Part shown: one piece after another, positions 44,145-54,228 of the stretch
Position numbering within the stretch: the first letter of the stretch is position 1
How the letters are laid out: each line of letters begins with the position of its first letter
Assembly (NCBI RefSeq): GCF_000266865.1
Contig: NZ_AJPR01000011.1
Span: 248,001-312,000 of the forward strand
DNA: 64,000 nucleotides
DNA from: Mycoplasmopsis agalactiae 14628
GTDB taxonomy: Bacteria > Bacillota_I > Bacilli_A > Mycoplasmatales > Metamycoplasmataceae
Direction of reading: 5' to 3'
The notes under the pieces: generated by a model
Told to the model about the DNA's origin: nothing
The model's input: the letters and a program-made list of their open reading frames with translations, nothing else
Databases searched by the model: none
Position numbers and translations under genes: made by a program

Positions 44145-44221
44145 GGTCCAGTGGTAAAGTGGTTTAATACGCCTCCCTGTCACGGAGGAGATCGCGGGTT
44201 CAATTCCCGTCTGGACCGCCA
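44145..44221 (+). tRNA. tRNA-Asp (GTC)
   Basis: Acceptor GGTCCAG/CTGGACC, discriminator G, anticodon GTC, encoded CCA. Confidence 0.95.
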
Positions 44222-44225
44222 TAAT

Positions 44226-44301
44226 GGCTCTGTAGCTCAGTAGGTAGAGCAACGGATTGAAGCTCCGTGTGTCGCTGGTTCGATTCCTGCCGGAGCCACC
44301 A
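44226..44301 (+). tRNA. tRNA-Phe (GAA)
   Basis: Acceptor GGCTCTG/CGGAGCC, anticodon GAA, encoded CCA. The T stem GCTGG/CCTGC has a central T-T mismatch. Confidence 0.93.
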
Positions 44302-44311
44302 TATCAAATAT

Positions 44312-44329
44312 GCCCTAAGGGCTTTTTTT
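44312..44329 (+). terminator. terminator of the first tRNA cluster
   Basis: GCCC pairs with GGGC around TAA, followed by T7. Confidence 0.8.
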
Positions 44330-44394
44330 ATTGCTTTTTAGCCCAAAAATATACATTTTTAAGTAAAATACTATATATATTTATTGAGGTGTAT

Positions 44395-46014
44395 ATGAAA
44401 ACTAAATTTATTTTTACAACTGGTGGTGTATTAAGCGGACTTGGTAAGGGTGTAACTGCTGCCAGTGTTGGTAATCTTTTAAAAGCACAAGGATTTAACA
44501 TTTTTGTGCTTAAACTAGATCCATATTTAAATATTGACCCAGGTGTTATGAATCCGTTGGAGCATGGCGAAGTTTATGTAACTAGCGATGGTGGCGAAAC
44601 TGATCTTGATTTAGGCCACTATGAAAGATTCATTGGCATAAAGTTAACTAAAGAATCAAACTTTACTACAGGCAGAATTTTTACAAGAATTTTAGAAAAA
44701 GAGCGTAGAGGTGACTATAATGGTAAAACTGTACAAATAGTGCCTCACGTAATTGATGAGATTATTTCAATTATTTTGAATTTAGCTAAGCAAAAAGATC
44801 CTGATTTTATGCTTATTGAAATCGGAGGCACTGTTGGTGACTTAGAATCTAGTCCATATATTTATGCGATTTCAAAATTTGCTAGCTTGTATCCTGAAAA
44901 TGTTATGTTTTCACACTTAGCCTTTGTGCCTTATCTTTCAGCATCAAATGAATATAAATCTAAACCTAGTCAAGTTTCAATTTCAACACTAAGATCATTT
45001 GGAATTAATCCTAATTTATTATTGCTTCGTTCACAAGAAGGAATTGATACATCAATTATCCAAAAAGTTAGTGCTAATGCTTTTATGAAGCCTGAAAATG
45101 TAATTAACATTCCTGATAAAGCAAATATTTATGAAATTCCACTATTTTTAGAATCAAGTGGGATATTACAAATAATTTATAAGCACTTTAAAATAGATAA
45201 GGCTATTAACTATGAAGCTAATGCTCCTTGAAAAGAATTTGCCAATAAATATGTTTCAAAAAGATGCAAACCGCTTAATATTTTATTAGTGGGCAAATAC
45301 ACTGGCTTAGAAGATGCATACTTATCAATTATTTCATCACTAAAGATTGCTTCGGCTCATCAAAATATCGAATTAACCTATAAATTAGTCGATTCGGAAA
45401 AGATAACTGACAAAAATATTGCTTCAGAATTAAAAAACTTTGACGGTGTTGTTATTCTACCTGGCTTTGGACTAAGAGGATTTGAAGCAAAAGTTAATTT
45501 AGCAAAATATACACGTAGCAATAAAATTCCTACTTTAGGAATTTGCTTAGGTTTTCAAGCAATGACAGTTGCACAAGCGAGAATGATGGGCATCTTAAGT
45601 GCCACTAGCAAGGAATTTGCAGATCAGTCAAAAGAGCAAGAGTTTGTGCTTACTCCATTTTATGAAAATGGCGATTTAATGAATATTGGCGGAACTCTTA
45701 GATTGGGAGAAGACAAAATCAAAGCCAAAGACGGCACACTTGCACAAAAAATTTATGGCCCGGATGTATTTTATGAACGCCATCGTCACAGATATGAAGT
45801 AACTGATAAGTACAGAGTGCTTTTAGAAGATAAAGACTTTGTTTTTTCAGGAACTCATCCTGAATTAAACGTCGCTGAAATATGTGAAGTTAGAAATCAT
45901 CCATTTTATCTAGGTGTACAATACCACCCTGAATTTACAACCCAAGTGCTTAAATCAAACCCTTTGTTTGACACCTTTTTAGCAAAAACCTGAGAAAATA
46001 AGCAAAACAAATAA
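44395..46014 (+). CDS. pyrG: CTP synthase
   Basis: This 539-residue enzyme makes CTP from UTP, ATP and glutamine. The N-terminal synthetase domain begins KFIFTTGGVLSGLGKGVTAAS with its P-loop. The C-terminal glutaminase domain shows the oxyanion LPGFGLRG, the catalytic Cys in LGICLGFQAM and the catalytic HPEF. Two TGA codons are read as Trp, near residue 280 and close to the end. It lies behind TTGAGGTG with its own upstream region after the tRNA terminator. Confidence 0.96.
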
Positions 46015-46023
46015 ATATTAACT

Positions 46024-46047
46024 AAGCTCACTTATTAGTGTGCTTTT
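46024..46047 (+). terminator. possible terminator of pyrG
   Basis: AGCTCAC and GTGTGCT pair with one mismatch, followed by TTTTGTTTTT. Weak. Confidence 0.4.
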
Positions 46048-46257
46048 GTTTTTATGTGTAAAAAACACAAATAATCAATTTAGTACTTTAATACTATAAA
46101 ACAGCCATAAACGGCAAAATAAGTATTTTTTGAATATGTAAGTCAACACAATTTAAATTTCCATAAAATGATTTTTTTATATAATTCATAAACTTATATT
46201 AAGTTTATAAATTAGTTTTATTATAATAATCAAACTTATATTTATTCTAGGAGCAAT

Positions 46258-48936
46258 ATGTCAGAGATAGATTATAAAGAAACGCTAAATATGCCTAAAA
46301 CTGATTTTGAAATGCGTGCAAATCTTACTACTAAGGAGCCTTTATTTAGAGAAAAGTGAGAAAAAGACAATTTGTATGCTAAAGTTTTGGAAAAAAATAA
46401 AAATAACACTCCATTTGTGCTTCATGATGGTCCACCATATGCAAATGGTAGCATCCACATTGGCCATGCGTTAAATAAGATTTTAAAAGACATTATTGTT
46501 CGTTATAAATCAATGCGCGGTTTTTACTCTCCATATGTTCCTGGTTGAGACACACATGGCTTGCCTATTGAATTAAAAATGCTTACTGATGCCAAAATTA
46601 ATTACAAAGTTATTTCGCCTATTGAATTAAGAAAAAGAGCATCAGAATATGCTGATATTCAAATTGAAAACCAGATTTCACAATTTAAGAGCTTGCAATT
46701 ACTAACTGACTTTAAGAAAATTTATAAAACTAAAGAACCTAAATTTGAAGCTGCTCAATTAAAATTATTCAAAAAAATGGTTTTAGATGGCTTAGTTTAT
46801 AAAGGGCTTAAACCAGTTTATTGATCTCCATCAAGTCAAACAGCTTTAGCTGAAGCTGAAGTTGAATACCATGATGTTGATAGCCCTTCTATTTATGTGG
46901 CTTTAGAAATAATTGACCAAAATGGCTCTCAAAAAGTCAAAAACGGCGATAAGTTAGTTATTTGAACCACAACCCCATGAACTTTATTAGCTAATGCAGC
47001 AGTGGCAATTGGTGAAAATTTTATTTATTGTAGAGTTGAGCATAATAACCAAGGATATATTGTTGCTAAAGAATTAGCTAATAAATTTATTGAAGTATGT
47101 AAGTTTGATGATGCACAAATTAGTGTTGATTTTACTGCTAATGAGTTAATAGGAATTAAGTACAAAAGTGTGTTAAATGATTTAGTTTGTCCTGTAGTTA
47201 TTGGGCATCATGTTAGCCTTGAAAGTGGAACTGGATTAGTTCACATTGCACCTTTATTTGGTGAAGATGACTTTCAAATAGGAACAGCTAATTCATTAGA
47301 AATGATAATGCATGTTGAAGATGACGGTGTGCTTAATGATGAAGCTGGCAAATATAAAGGCATATTTTATGAAAAAGCTAATGCACAAATTTTTGACGAA
47401 TTAACCAGTAAATCAGCCTTATTAGCCAAAGGAACAATCAGACACTCATATCCTCATGACTGAAGAACTCACAAACCTATTTTATTCCGTGGCACCCCAC
47501 AATGATTTGTTTCAATTGACAAAATTAAGCAACAATTACTTAATGAATTAGAAAGCATAAACACTTATCCTGAATGAGCTAAAAAGCGTTTAGTTAACAT
47601 GATAAGTGAGAGAAAAGATTGAACAATTAGCCGTCAAAGAACATGAGGTGTACCTATTATCATTTTTTATGATAAAGATGGTAAACCAGTTATTAATTCA
47701 GCCATATTTGACTATGTTATAGACTTAGTGGAAAAATATGGTACTGACATATGATGAGAAAAAGAAGCTGATGAATTACTTCCTGAAGAGTTTAGAAACA
47801 ATGGCTATACCAAGGAAATGGACATTATGGACGTTTGATTCGATTCAGGTACAACTTCACTTGCAGTTGAAATTGATGAAAAACTAAAGCCTCCATATGA
47901 CTTATATTTAGAAGGCAGCGACCAGTATCGCGGTTGATTCAACTCATCATTAATAAATTCAGTTGCTTATACTCACAAAAGCCCATATAAACAAATTGTT
48001 AGTCACGGTTTTGTTTTAGATTCAAAAGGCGAAAAAATGTCTAAGTCTAAAGGCAATGTTGTCGATCCACTTAAAGTAATTAAAAAATATGGTGCTGACA
48101 TTTTAAGATTATGAGTTGCCAATGCTGAATATACTAATGATGTTAATATAAGCGATGAAATAATTAATCAAAACAGCGAAATTTATCGTAAGATTAGGAA
48201 CACAATTAAGTTCTTGCTAGGTAACTTAAATGGCTATGAATATGATGAATCAGTCAAAAGAACTGGTGTACATCAATATATATATAATGAGTTAGAATCA
48301 ATTAAAGAAAAAGTATATAAAGCTTATGATGAATATAATTTTTCTAACGTTATAAAAACAATAAATAAATATGTTGTTGAGTTATCAAGCTTTTACTTAA
48401 ATATAACTAAAGACATTTTATATGTGCATGAATTTGATTCAAATGAAAGAATGATGACACTAGCAAACTTTTATGACATAACTAACTTTTTAATAAAAGC
48501 GATTGCCCCTATTATTCCTACTACTGCTGAAGATGCTTATATGCACTTTTATAAAAAAAATAAATTAGAGAGCATCCATTTAGAGAATTTTGATATAGTT
48601 AAGCCATATGATTCTAATGTTTTAAAAGAATGAGATGAGTTTTTTACTCTTAAAGATGAAGTGAACTTACTATTAGAAAACGCTATTAAAAATGGCTTAA
48701 TTAAAAGAACCAATGAAGCTAAAGTTACAATCAAGAATCCTAGCGATGTAATTAAAGGATATGATCTTAAACAATTATTAATGGTAGGCGCAATTGAATT
48801 TGGTAATGTATCAAAAGTAGAATCATTTAAGTCTGAAAAATGCAATAGATGTTGAAATCATTTTTCACCTGCTCAAATTAAAGACAATTTATGCCCATTA
48901 TGCTATAAAATAGTGCAAAAAGTAAACGGAAAGTAA
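46258..48936 (+). CDS. ileS: isoleucyl-tRNA synthetase
   Basis: This 892-residue class I synthetase has HIGH at residues 67-70 ([15 protein letters not shown]) and KMSKS at 593-597. Between them lies the CP1 editing domain with the [17 protein letters not shown] segment. The C-terminus carries a zinc site (KCNRCWNHFS and LCPLC). A large number of TGA codons are read as Trp. The start follows CTAGGAGCAAT. lspA starts 1 base after the stop, a linkage common in bacteria. Confidence 0.96.
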
Positions 48937-48937
48937 T

Positions 48938-49669
48938 ATGAGACACAAAAAGGAAAATAAAGAAAACTTTGTAGAAAGAGTCAAAAATCACTTTAATTCT
49001 TGGCAAATGTATATTAAAAATAATTATTTGACAATATTGCTCAAATATGCCATATTTATAGTGGCTTTTGCAATTTTACTAACCATTGATCAAGTAACTA
49101 AAGAAAGCTATTTTTATTCTATTCCTGATCCTAGTTCTTCTTCAGGTTTTCAAGGAGATAGATCAATAGTATTTGACTATGGAATAATTGGATTTAGATC
49201 AGTTGCCCATCATGGTGTTACTATCTTTTCAAGATTTGGCCAATTATCAACTGCAGCATTTAATTTTATTCACTTTACTAGCATACTTTTATTCCTTTTC
49301 TTGCTAACAGTGCCGCTTTTTGTAAAGTCAAATCTAATGATTATTTTATGTGCAACAGTTGCTGCTGGCGATATTGGTAATTTCATTGACAGAATGAGAT
49401 TTAATAACACAGTTAAAGACATTATATTTTCTCCATTTATTGAAAAATGAACAAACAGAGAACTAGGCACATTTAATTTTGCTGATACATACATTGTTGG
49501 TGCAGCAATCTTAATGGCTATTGTTATGTTAGTCAAAACATTCTTATTACCAAATAAAGAAGACTTATATGAAGAAAATATGATTAGCGAACTATTAGTT
49601 GATCCAGTTGTTTTAGAGCAAGCTAATGTTGCTAATCAAGCAGCTAATGCACAACAAAATAAGGCTTAG
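48938..49669 (+). CDS. lspA: lipoprotein signal peptidase
   Basis: This 243-residue membrane aspartyl protease removes signal peptides from the lipidated prolipoproteins seen elsewhere in this window. The catalytic Asp residues lie in GDIGNFIDRM and FNFADTYI. Four membrane segments are visible near residues 30-50, 105-127, 128-150 and 183-203. It has longer N- and C-terminal tails than E. coli LspA; the tail is Asn/Ala/Gln-rich. It is cotranscribed with ileS. Confidence 0.93.
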
Positions 49670-49679
49670 GCCTTTTTTA
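49661..49679 (+). terminator. terminator overlapping the lspA stop
   Basis: AAGGC pairs with GCCTT around TTAG, with the stop codon in the loop, followed by T6. Confidence 0.65.
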
Positions 49680-49852
49680 TTTTGCTTTAGTTGCAAATTT
49701 AGCTAACTTTACAAAAAGTGCTATAAATAGCACAAAATCAGGCCAAAATATGAATAATTCCACATTCAAATACTTAATTTTGTATTAGTTTTAAAATATA
49801 TATTTAGATAATTAGTTACTAATTATTTTACTTTCTAATAATGAGGTTTTAA

Positions 49853-51709
49853 ATGAAGGCAAAGAAATTACTATGAGGAATAGCGCCATTAGCTGCCTTA
49901 GCACCATTAGTTGCTGTTTCTTGTGGAGATAAAAACGAAAATACTGGAAAAAATATAATTTTTCAAATAGCACACAGTAGCTCTTGACCACTTGCAAATG
50001 CACTAACGCCTTTTGTTAAATATTACAACAAAACATTTAGCAAAGACAAAGACTTTATTCCTGTTGAGATGTCATACATTGAAGATCATAACATAAAGTC
50101 TGAATTTGGTCTTGTTAAGAAAGCAAAAGAAAACATTGAATCAGGCAATATAAAAGAAGTGCCAAATATTATTTTAAGTTCTCAATCAGGCGCATTTTTA
50201 ATTAATCAATATAAAAGATTAATGGATCTTAGTGATGTTGGGGTTAAAAAAGAAATTTTTAATCAAAGCATAGCTGAATTACACACAATTTTATCTGGTC
50301 AAACAGACAAAAGCAAGGTTTATAACGTACCTTTTGATAATGCTGACACAGATGCATTAGCATTTAACCTTGATGTTCTTAACTTTATGCTTGAGTTAAT
50401 TGAAAAAGGTCAAGGAAAAATTGACTGGAATGCTGATATTCCAAAAAGAGCTAAGGCTGCTGCTGTTAAAGGTGTCGGAAATGACTTGCCAGAAAAGAGT
50501 ATTTGAAGAGCTTTAGAATTAAAAAGTAACGATGCTTTCAAAGACTTTAAAGTTGACGAAAATACCTTTAAATCAATGGATAAAATAAGAGAGCTAGCTG
50601 TTAAATTCCAAGAAGGAACCAAGCTAGATCAAAACAAAGTTGATGCTGACACAATCACTGGCGAAGTTTTATCAATTGACTATCATACACAATCATTTTT
50701 CAAAGAGTTTAAGTCTAGAATTGGCAAAGACGATGTTATTTGAAAACTAGTTTTAACTGGCGATTCAAAAAAACCAACTCGTGTTGAATATAACTTGCCA
50801 AATAACGAAGCTTATGTAAAGCATTTTAAAGATCTATGAGACGCATATACTAAATCAGTAAAAAGACATGAAAAGAAAGTTGGTGCAAACAATAAAGTAT
50901 TTTCATCAATTAAGTATATGGAACACGGAACACTTGAATGAGGTTCATGAAATGTTCGTGAATTCAAGAGTGCTATTAGCATCCTAGCTAGCGTGGGCAC
51001 AAACCAAAGAATGATTTCGAAAATATCTAGAGAACTATTTTCAAAAAGGAAAGATCGCACACCAGTTGCTGGCTTTGAAAAAAATAATGCTAAATTCGAA
51101 GACGTATACTTATTACCACAACTTACATTAATGTCTGAAGGCAAAGATAAAATATTTGCTGAAGGTGGTTCAAGTATTTTAGCTGTCGATACATCTGAAA
51201 ATCATGATACTTCTAATGCTATAAACAAGGCAACTAAGAAATTCTTAGCTTGATTATACACAGGTAAAAACCAATACTATGGTCATGAAGAAGAGAACTG
51301 GAAAACATTTGCTAAATTATCAGGATACATTATTCCACTTAGTGGTGTAATTAATGAAAATAATGAAAAGTTAATGAAAGATGAAATTGAAAGACTACTT
51401 AAAGAAGTAAGAGAAGTTGAAAAGAAAGCTGATGCAACTAAAGAAGAAAAGGAAATGGCTGATGGCAAATTCTTTATTCTAAACAACCTAAGAAGTGCGC
51501 TAGTTTCACTTCAGTCAATTCTAAATCTTGAGAAAAACAAGTCAACAGTTCTTACTAAGCCATCAGTAACAGATGATATAACTAGTCAAATTGCTAACAC
51601 AATAAATGGTGCATTATATAAATCATCTATTCATGACGGTCAAGAAGTTAAAACTGCTGATACATTAATAGAACAATTTAAAAACATTGTTAAAACAGGA
51701 CAAAAATAA
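49853..51709 (+). CDS. P68-type surface lipoprotein, solute-binding-like
   Basis: This 618-residue lipoprotein has the signal peptide MKAKKLLWGIAPLAALAPLVAVSC (Cys24 as lipid site). The mature N-terminus (IIFQIAHSSSWPLANALTPFV) and later TLMSEGKDKIFAEGGSS resemble extracellular solute-binding proteins. The gene start at 63943, next to an ABC importer, has a very similar signal peptide. A charged coiled-coil-like segment lies near residues 505-540. It probably captures a nutrient at the surface; the substrate is unknown. It has its own terminator and no linked permease. Confidence 0.75.
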
Positions 51710-51738
51710 AACATTAATTTTGTTTCTAAAAAAAGCAA

Positions 51739-51779
51739 AAAAGTAAGCAAGCTAAAAGCCAAAACTGCTTACTTTTTTT
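51739..51779 (+). terminator. terminator of the P68-type lipoprotein gene
   Basis: AAAAGTAAGCA pairs with TGCTTACTTTT across 16 bases, followed by a T-run. Confidence 0.8.
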
Positions 51780-51861
51780 ATGCAATCATATATAATAAAC
51801 ATGCATTTTTCAAAGATGCTAAATAAATAAATATTTTTCTTACCATAAATATTTTTTGTTA

Positions 51862-51867
51862 TATAAT
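51862..51867 (+). promoter_or_regulatory. -10 box of the second tRNA cluster
   Basis: TATAAT lies 28 bases before tRNA-Asn. Confidence 0.55.
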
Positions 51868-51895
51868 AATAAAGCTTTATGTAAAAAAGTAGTTT

Positions 51896-51970
51896 GCCGA
51901 TTTAGCTCAGCGGTAGAGCAGCTGGCTGTTAACCAGTTGGTCACAAGTTCAATCCTTGTAATCGGCGCCA
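51896..51970 (+). tRNA. tRNA-Asn (GTT)
   Basis: Acceptor GCCGATT/AATCGGC, anticodon GTT, discriminator G, encoded CCA. Confidence 0.95.
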
Positions 51971-51975
51971 TTTAT

Positions 51976-52051
51976 GGTCTGTTGGTGAAGCGGTTAACAC
52001 ACATGGTTTTCATCCATGCATGCACGGGTTCGATCCCCGTACAGACTACCA
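51976..52051 (+). tRNA. tRNA-Glu (TTC)
   Basis: Acceptor GGTCTGT/ACAGACT, anticodon TTC, encoded CCA. Confidence 0.95.
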
Positions 52052-52055
52052 TTTT

Positions 52056-52131
52056 GGAGAATTAGCTCAGTTGGGAGAGCATCGCCCTTACAAGGCGCAG
52101 GTCGTGGGTTCGAGCCCCTCATTCTCCACCA
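52056..52131 (+). tRNA. tRNA-Val (TAC)
   Basis: Acceptor GGAGAAT/ATTCTCC, anticodon TAC, encoded CCA. Confidence 0.95.
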
Positions 52132-52132
52132 T

Positions 52133-52208
<76 letters not shown>

Positions 52209-52216
52209 AAATTTGA

Positions 52217-52301
52217 GCGCGAGTGGTGAAATTGGCAGACACGATAGATTTAGGCTCTATTGCTTAACAGCATGAGGGTTCGAGTCCCTCCCCGCGCACC
52301 A
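52217..52301 (+). tRNA. tRNA-Leu (TAG)
   Basis: Long variable arm, anticodon TAG, encoded CCA. The acceptor GCGCGAG/CCCGCGC has an A6-C67 mismatch. Confidence 0.93.
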
Positions 52302-52306
52302 AAATT

Positions 52307-52336
52307 CTCTTTATACTCTACAAAGAGTTTTTTTTT
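52307..52336 (+). terminator. terminator of the second tRNA cluster
   Basis: CTCTTT pairs with AAAGAG, followed by T9. Confidence 0.75.
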
Positions 52337-52377
52337 ACTCCTTTTATTTTGTTCGTTATTTGTTTTATTCGTTTAGG

Positions 52378-52482
52378 CAATAACACACTGTTTTCTCCTT
52401 TTTTCAGGTTTTTAAGCATTGCTCATTTTTTCCATTTTACCTTTCTTATGCTTTTTGTCCAGTGTTACTTAGTGTGTTATTG
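52378..52482. repeat. 12-bp perfect inverted repeat enclosing 81 bases
   Basis: CAATAACACACT (52378-52389) and its exact complement AGTGTGTTATTG (52471-52482) enclose a strongly strand-biased stretch, pyrimidine-rich on the plus strand. It lies in the 350-base gene-free region between tRNA-Leu and ruvA. It could be the closing stem of a small RNA, or a decayed mobile element. Confidence 0.5.
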
Positions 52483-52561
52483 AATCTTATATAACAAAAA
52501 ATCTTGTATATTTTTGCATTATTTTAATTCGAATTTTTTATTTTTATTCTATTAATAATTT

Positions 52562-52597
52562 AAAAATGGGAAAAGGGACGCCTTTTTCCCATTTTTT
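52562..52597. terminator. hairpin just upstream of ruvA
   Basis: AAAAATGGGAAAAGG pairs with CCTTTTTCCCATTTTT with one bulged base. Oligo-A and oligo-T flanks would allow termination on either strand. No gene ends beside it, apart from any RNA in the inverted-repeat region. Confidence 0.6.
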
Positions 52598-52652
52598 TCC
52601 TTTTTTAACTTACCTCTATCGTTTTTAAACATACTGAATTGGAGGTGAAAAA

Positions 52653-53249
52653 ATGATTTTATATAGAATAGGTGAAATAATCCATAAACATAACTCAAAC
52701 ATAATATTTGAAAGTCAAGGAATAGGATATTCATTAATACTTCCTGATCCTGACAGAGTTGAAATAAAGCAAAAGTGTAAATTATATTTATTTGAAATTA
52801 AAAACGAATATCAATATGCTACTTATGCATTTAAAGATTTTAAAGAAAGACTGCTTTTTGCAGATTTAATCTCGCTTAATGGCATCGGGCCAAGAGCAGC
52901 TTTTAATATATTAAACTTTGGTTTTGAAAAAGTTGCTGCATTAATTGCTGAAGGAAATGCAGAAGCGCTGATCGAAATTCCATATCTTAATCCAAGAATG
53001 GCAAGACTGATTGTGGCTGAATTACAGGCAAAATGGTCAAAAATGATTAGTCCAAAAGATTCAGCAAAAATTAATGAAGCAACTAATGCTTTGTCTGAAG
53101 TTAAAGAAACTCTTAAGATGCTAGGCTTTAAAACAAAACAAATTGATGGTGCACTTTCAAAAATTTCATCAACAGATGATATTGAAAAAATGATTGAAGA
53201 AGCAATAAAATTAATGTCTACTCAAAATTATGAATCAGCTACTGCTTAG
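52653..53249 (+). CDS. ruvA: Holliday junction DNA helicase subunit RuvA
   Basis: This 198-residue protein binds four-way DNA junctions and loads RuvB. The N-terminal OB domain begins MILYRIGEIIH. The helix-hairpin-helix region holds LISLNGIGPRAAFNIL near residues 72-87, and a small RuvB-binding domain ends the protein. It has one of the best ribosome sites in the window (TTGGAGGTG). It overlaps ruvB by 20 bases. Confidence 0.92.
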   Translation: MILYRIGEIIHKHNSNIIFESQGIGYSLILPDPDRVEIKQKCKLYLFEIKNEYQYATYAFKDFKERLLFADLISLNGIGPRAAFNILNFGFEKVAALIAEGNAEALIEIPYLNPRMARLIVAELQAKWSKMISPKDSAKINEATNALSEVKETLKMLGFKTKQIDGALSKISSTDDIEKMIEEAIKLMSTQNYESATA

Positions 53250-54192
53250 GCCAACTAGTTTTAAAGAATTTATAGGTCAAAAGAAATTAATTATAACTTT
53301 AAAAGCAATGATAGACGGCTCATTGCACAGAAATGAGGTTTTGGATCACATTCTTTTTTATGGCCCACCTGGAACTGGTAAAACTACCTTAGCATCTTTA
53401 ATAGGTATTGAATTAAATAAAAAAGTTCATTACTTGCAAGGAGCATTATTAGAAAAAAAGTCAGATGTATTAAGTGTTTTTGCTAATGTTAATGAAAACG
53501 ATATAGTCTTTATTGATGAAATTCATAGCATTAATAAGGCAGTCGAAGAAATCATCTATAATGCAATGGAAGATTTCAAAATTGACTTGATTATAGGGCC
53601 AGAGGGAAATTCTAAAGTAATGAGAATGAACCTTAAACCTTTTACTTTAATAGGTGCAACTACTAAATTAAATTTGCTTAGCCAGCCTTTTAAAGATAGA
53701 TTCGGACTGCTTGCGAGATTAAGTCAGTATAGCAATGAAGAGATAGTTAAAATACTACAAAACAGTAAGAAAAAGCTAAAAGTGGAAACTGATAATGATG
53801 TTTTAATGCTTTTAGCAAAGTATTCTAGAAATACACCTAGAATTGCTAATCATTTATTAAAAAGAGCATATGACTTTTCGCTTAAAAATAACCAAAGTAT
53901 TATTGATGCTAAAACAACATATTTAACATTTAAACATTTGGAATTATTTGATTTAGGGCTTAATAAAGAGCATATAGAATATCTTTCATTGCTAAGTAAC
54001 TCTTTTTATGATAAGTTTGTTTCAATTGATGCAATTTCAGGGATTTTGAACATGAGTAAGGAAAACTTAATTAATGATATAGAGCCTTATTTACTCTACT
54101 TGCAGCTCATAGAAAAGTCCCCCAGAGGCAGAAGAATAACAACAAAAGGAGTGGATTATTTAATAAGAAATAATCTTAATATTTATACTTAA
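53230..54192 (+). CDS. ruvB: Holliday junction branch migration ATPase RuvB
   Basis: This 320-residue AAA+ motor drives branch migration with RuvA. Walker A is FYGPPGTGKTTLASL near residues 43-57, Walker B IVFIDEIHSI, sensor I IGATTK, and the arginine-finger segment FKDRFGL. The winged-helix domain ends the protein with SPRGRRITTKG. The ATG lies inside ruvA, so expression is coupled. RuvC is not present in this window. Confidence 0.94.
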   Translation: MNQLLLRPTSFKEFIGQKKLIITLKAMIDGSLHRNEVLDHILFYGPPGTGKTTLASLIGIELNKKVHYLQGALLEKKSDVLSVFANVNENDIVFIDEIHSINKAVEEIIYNAMEDFKIDLIIGPEGNSKVMRMNLKPFTLIGATTKLNLLSQPFKDRFGLLARLSQYSNEEIVKILQNSKKKLKVETDNDVLMLLAKYSRNTPRIANHLLKRAYDFSLKNNQSIIDAKTTYLTFKHLELFDLGLNKEHIEYLSLLSNSFYDKFVSIDAISGILNMSKENLINDIEPYLLYLQLIEKSPRGRRITTKGVDYLIRNNLNIYT

Positions 54193-54228
54193 TAGAAAAA
54201 ACACTAATAATATATAATATTAACTATT

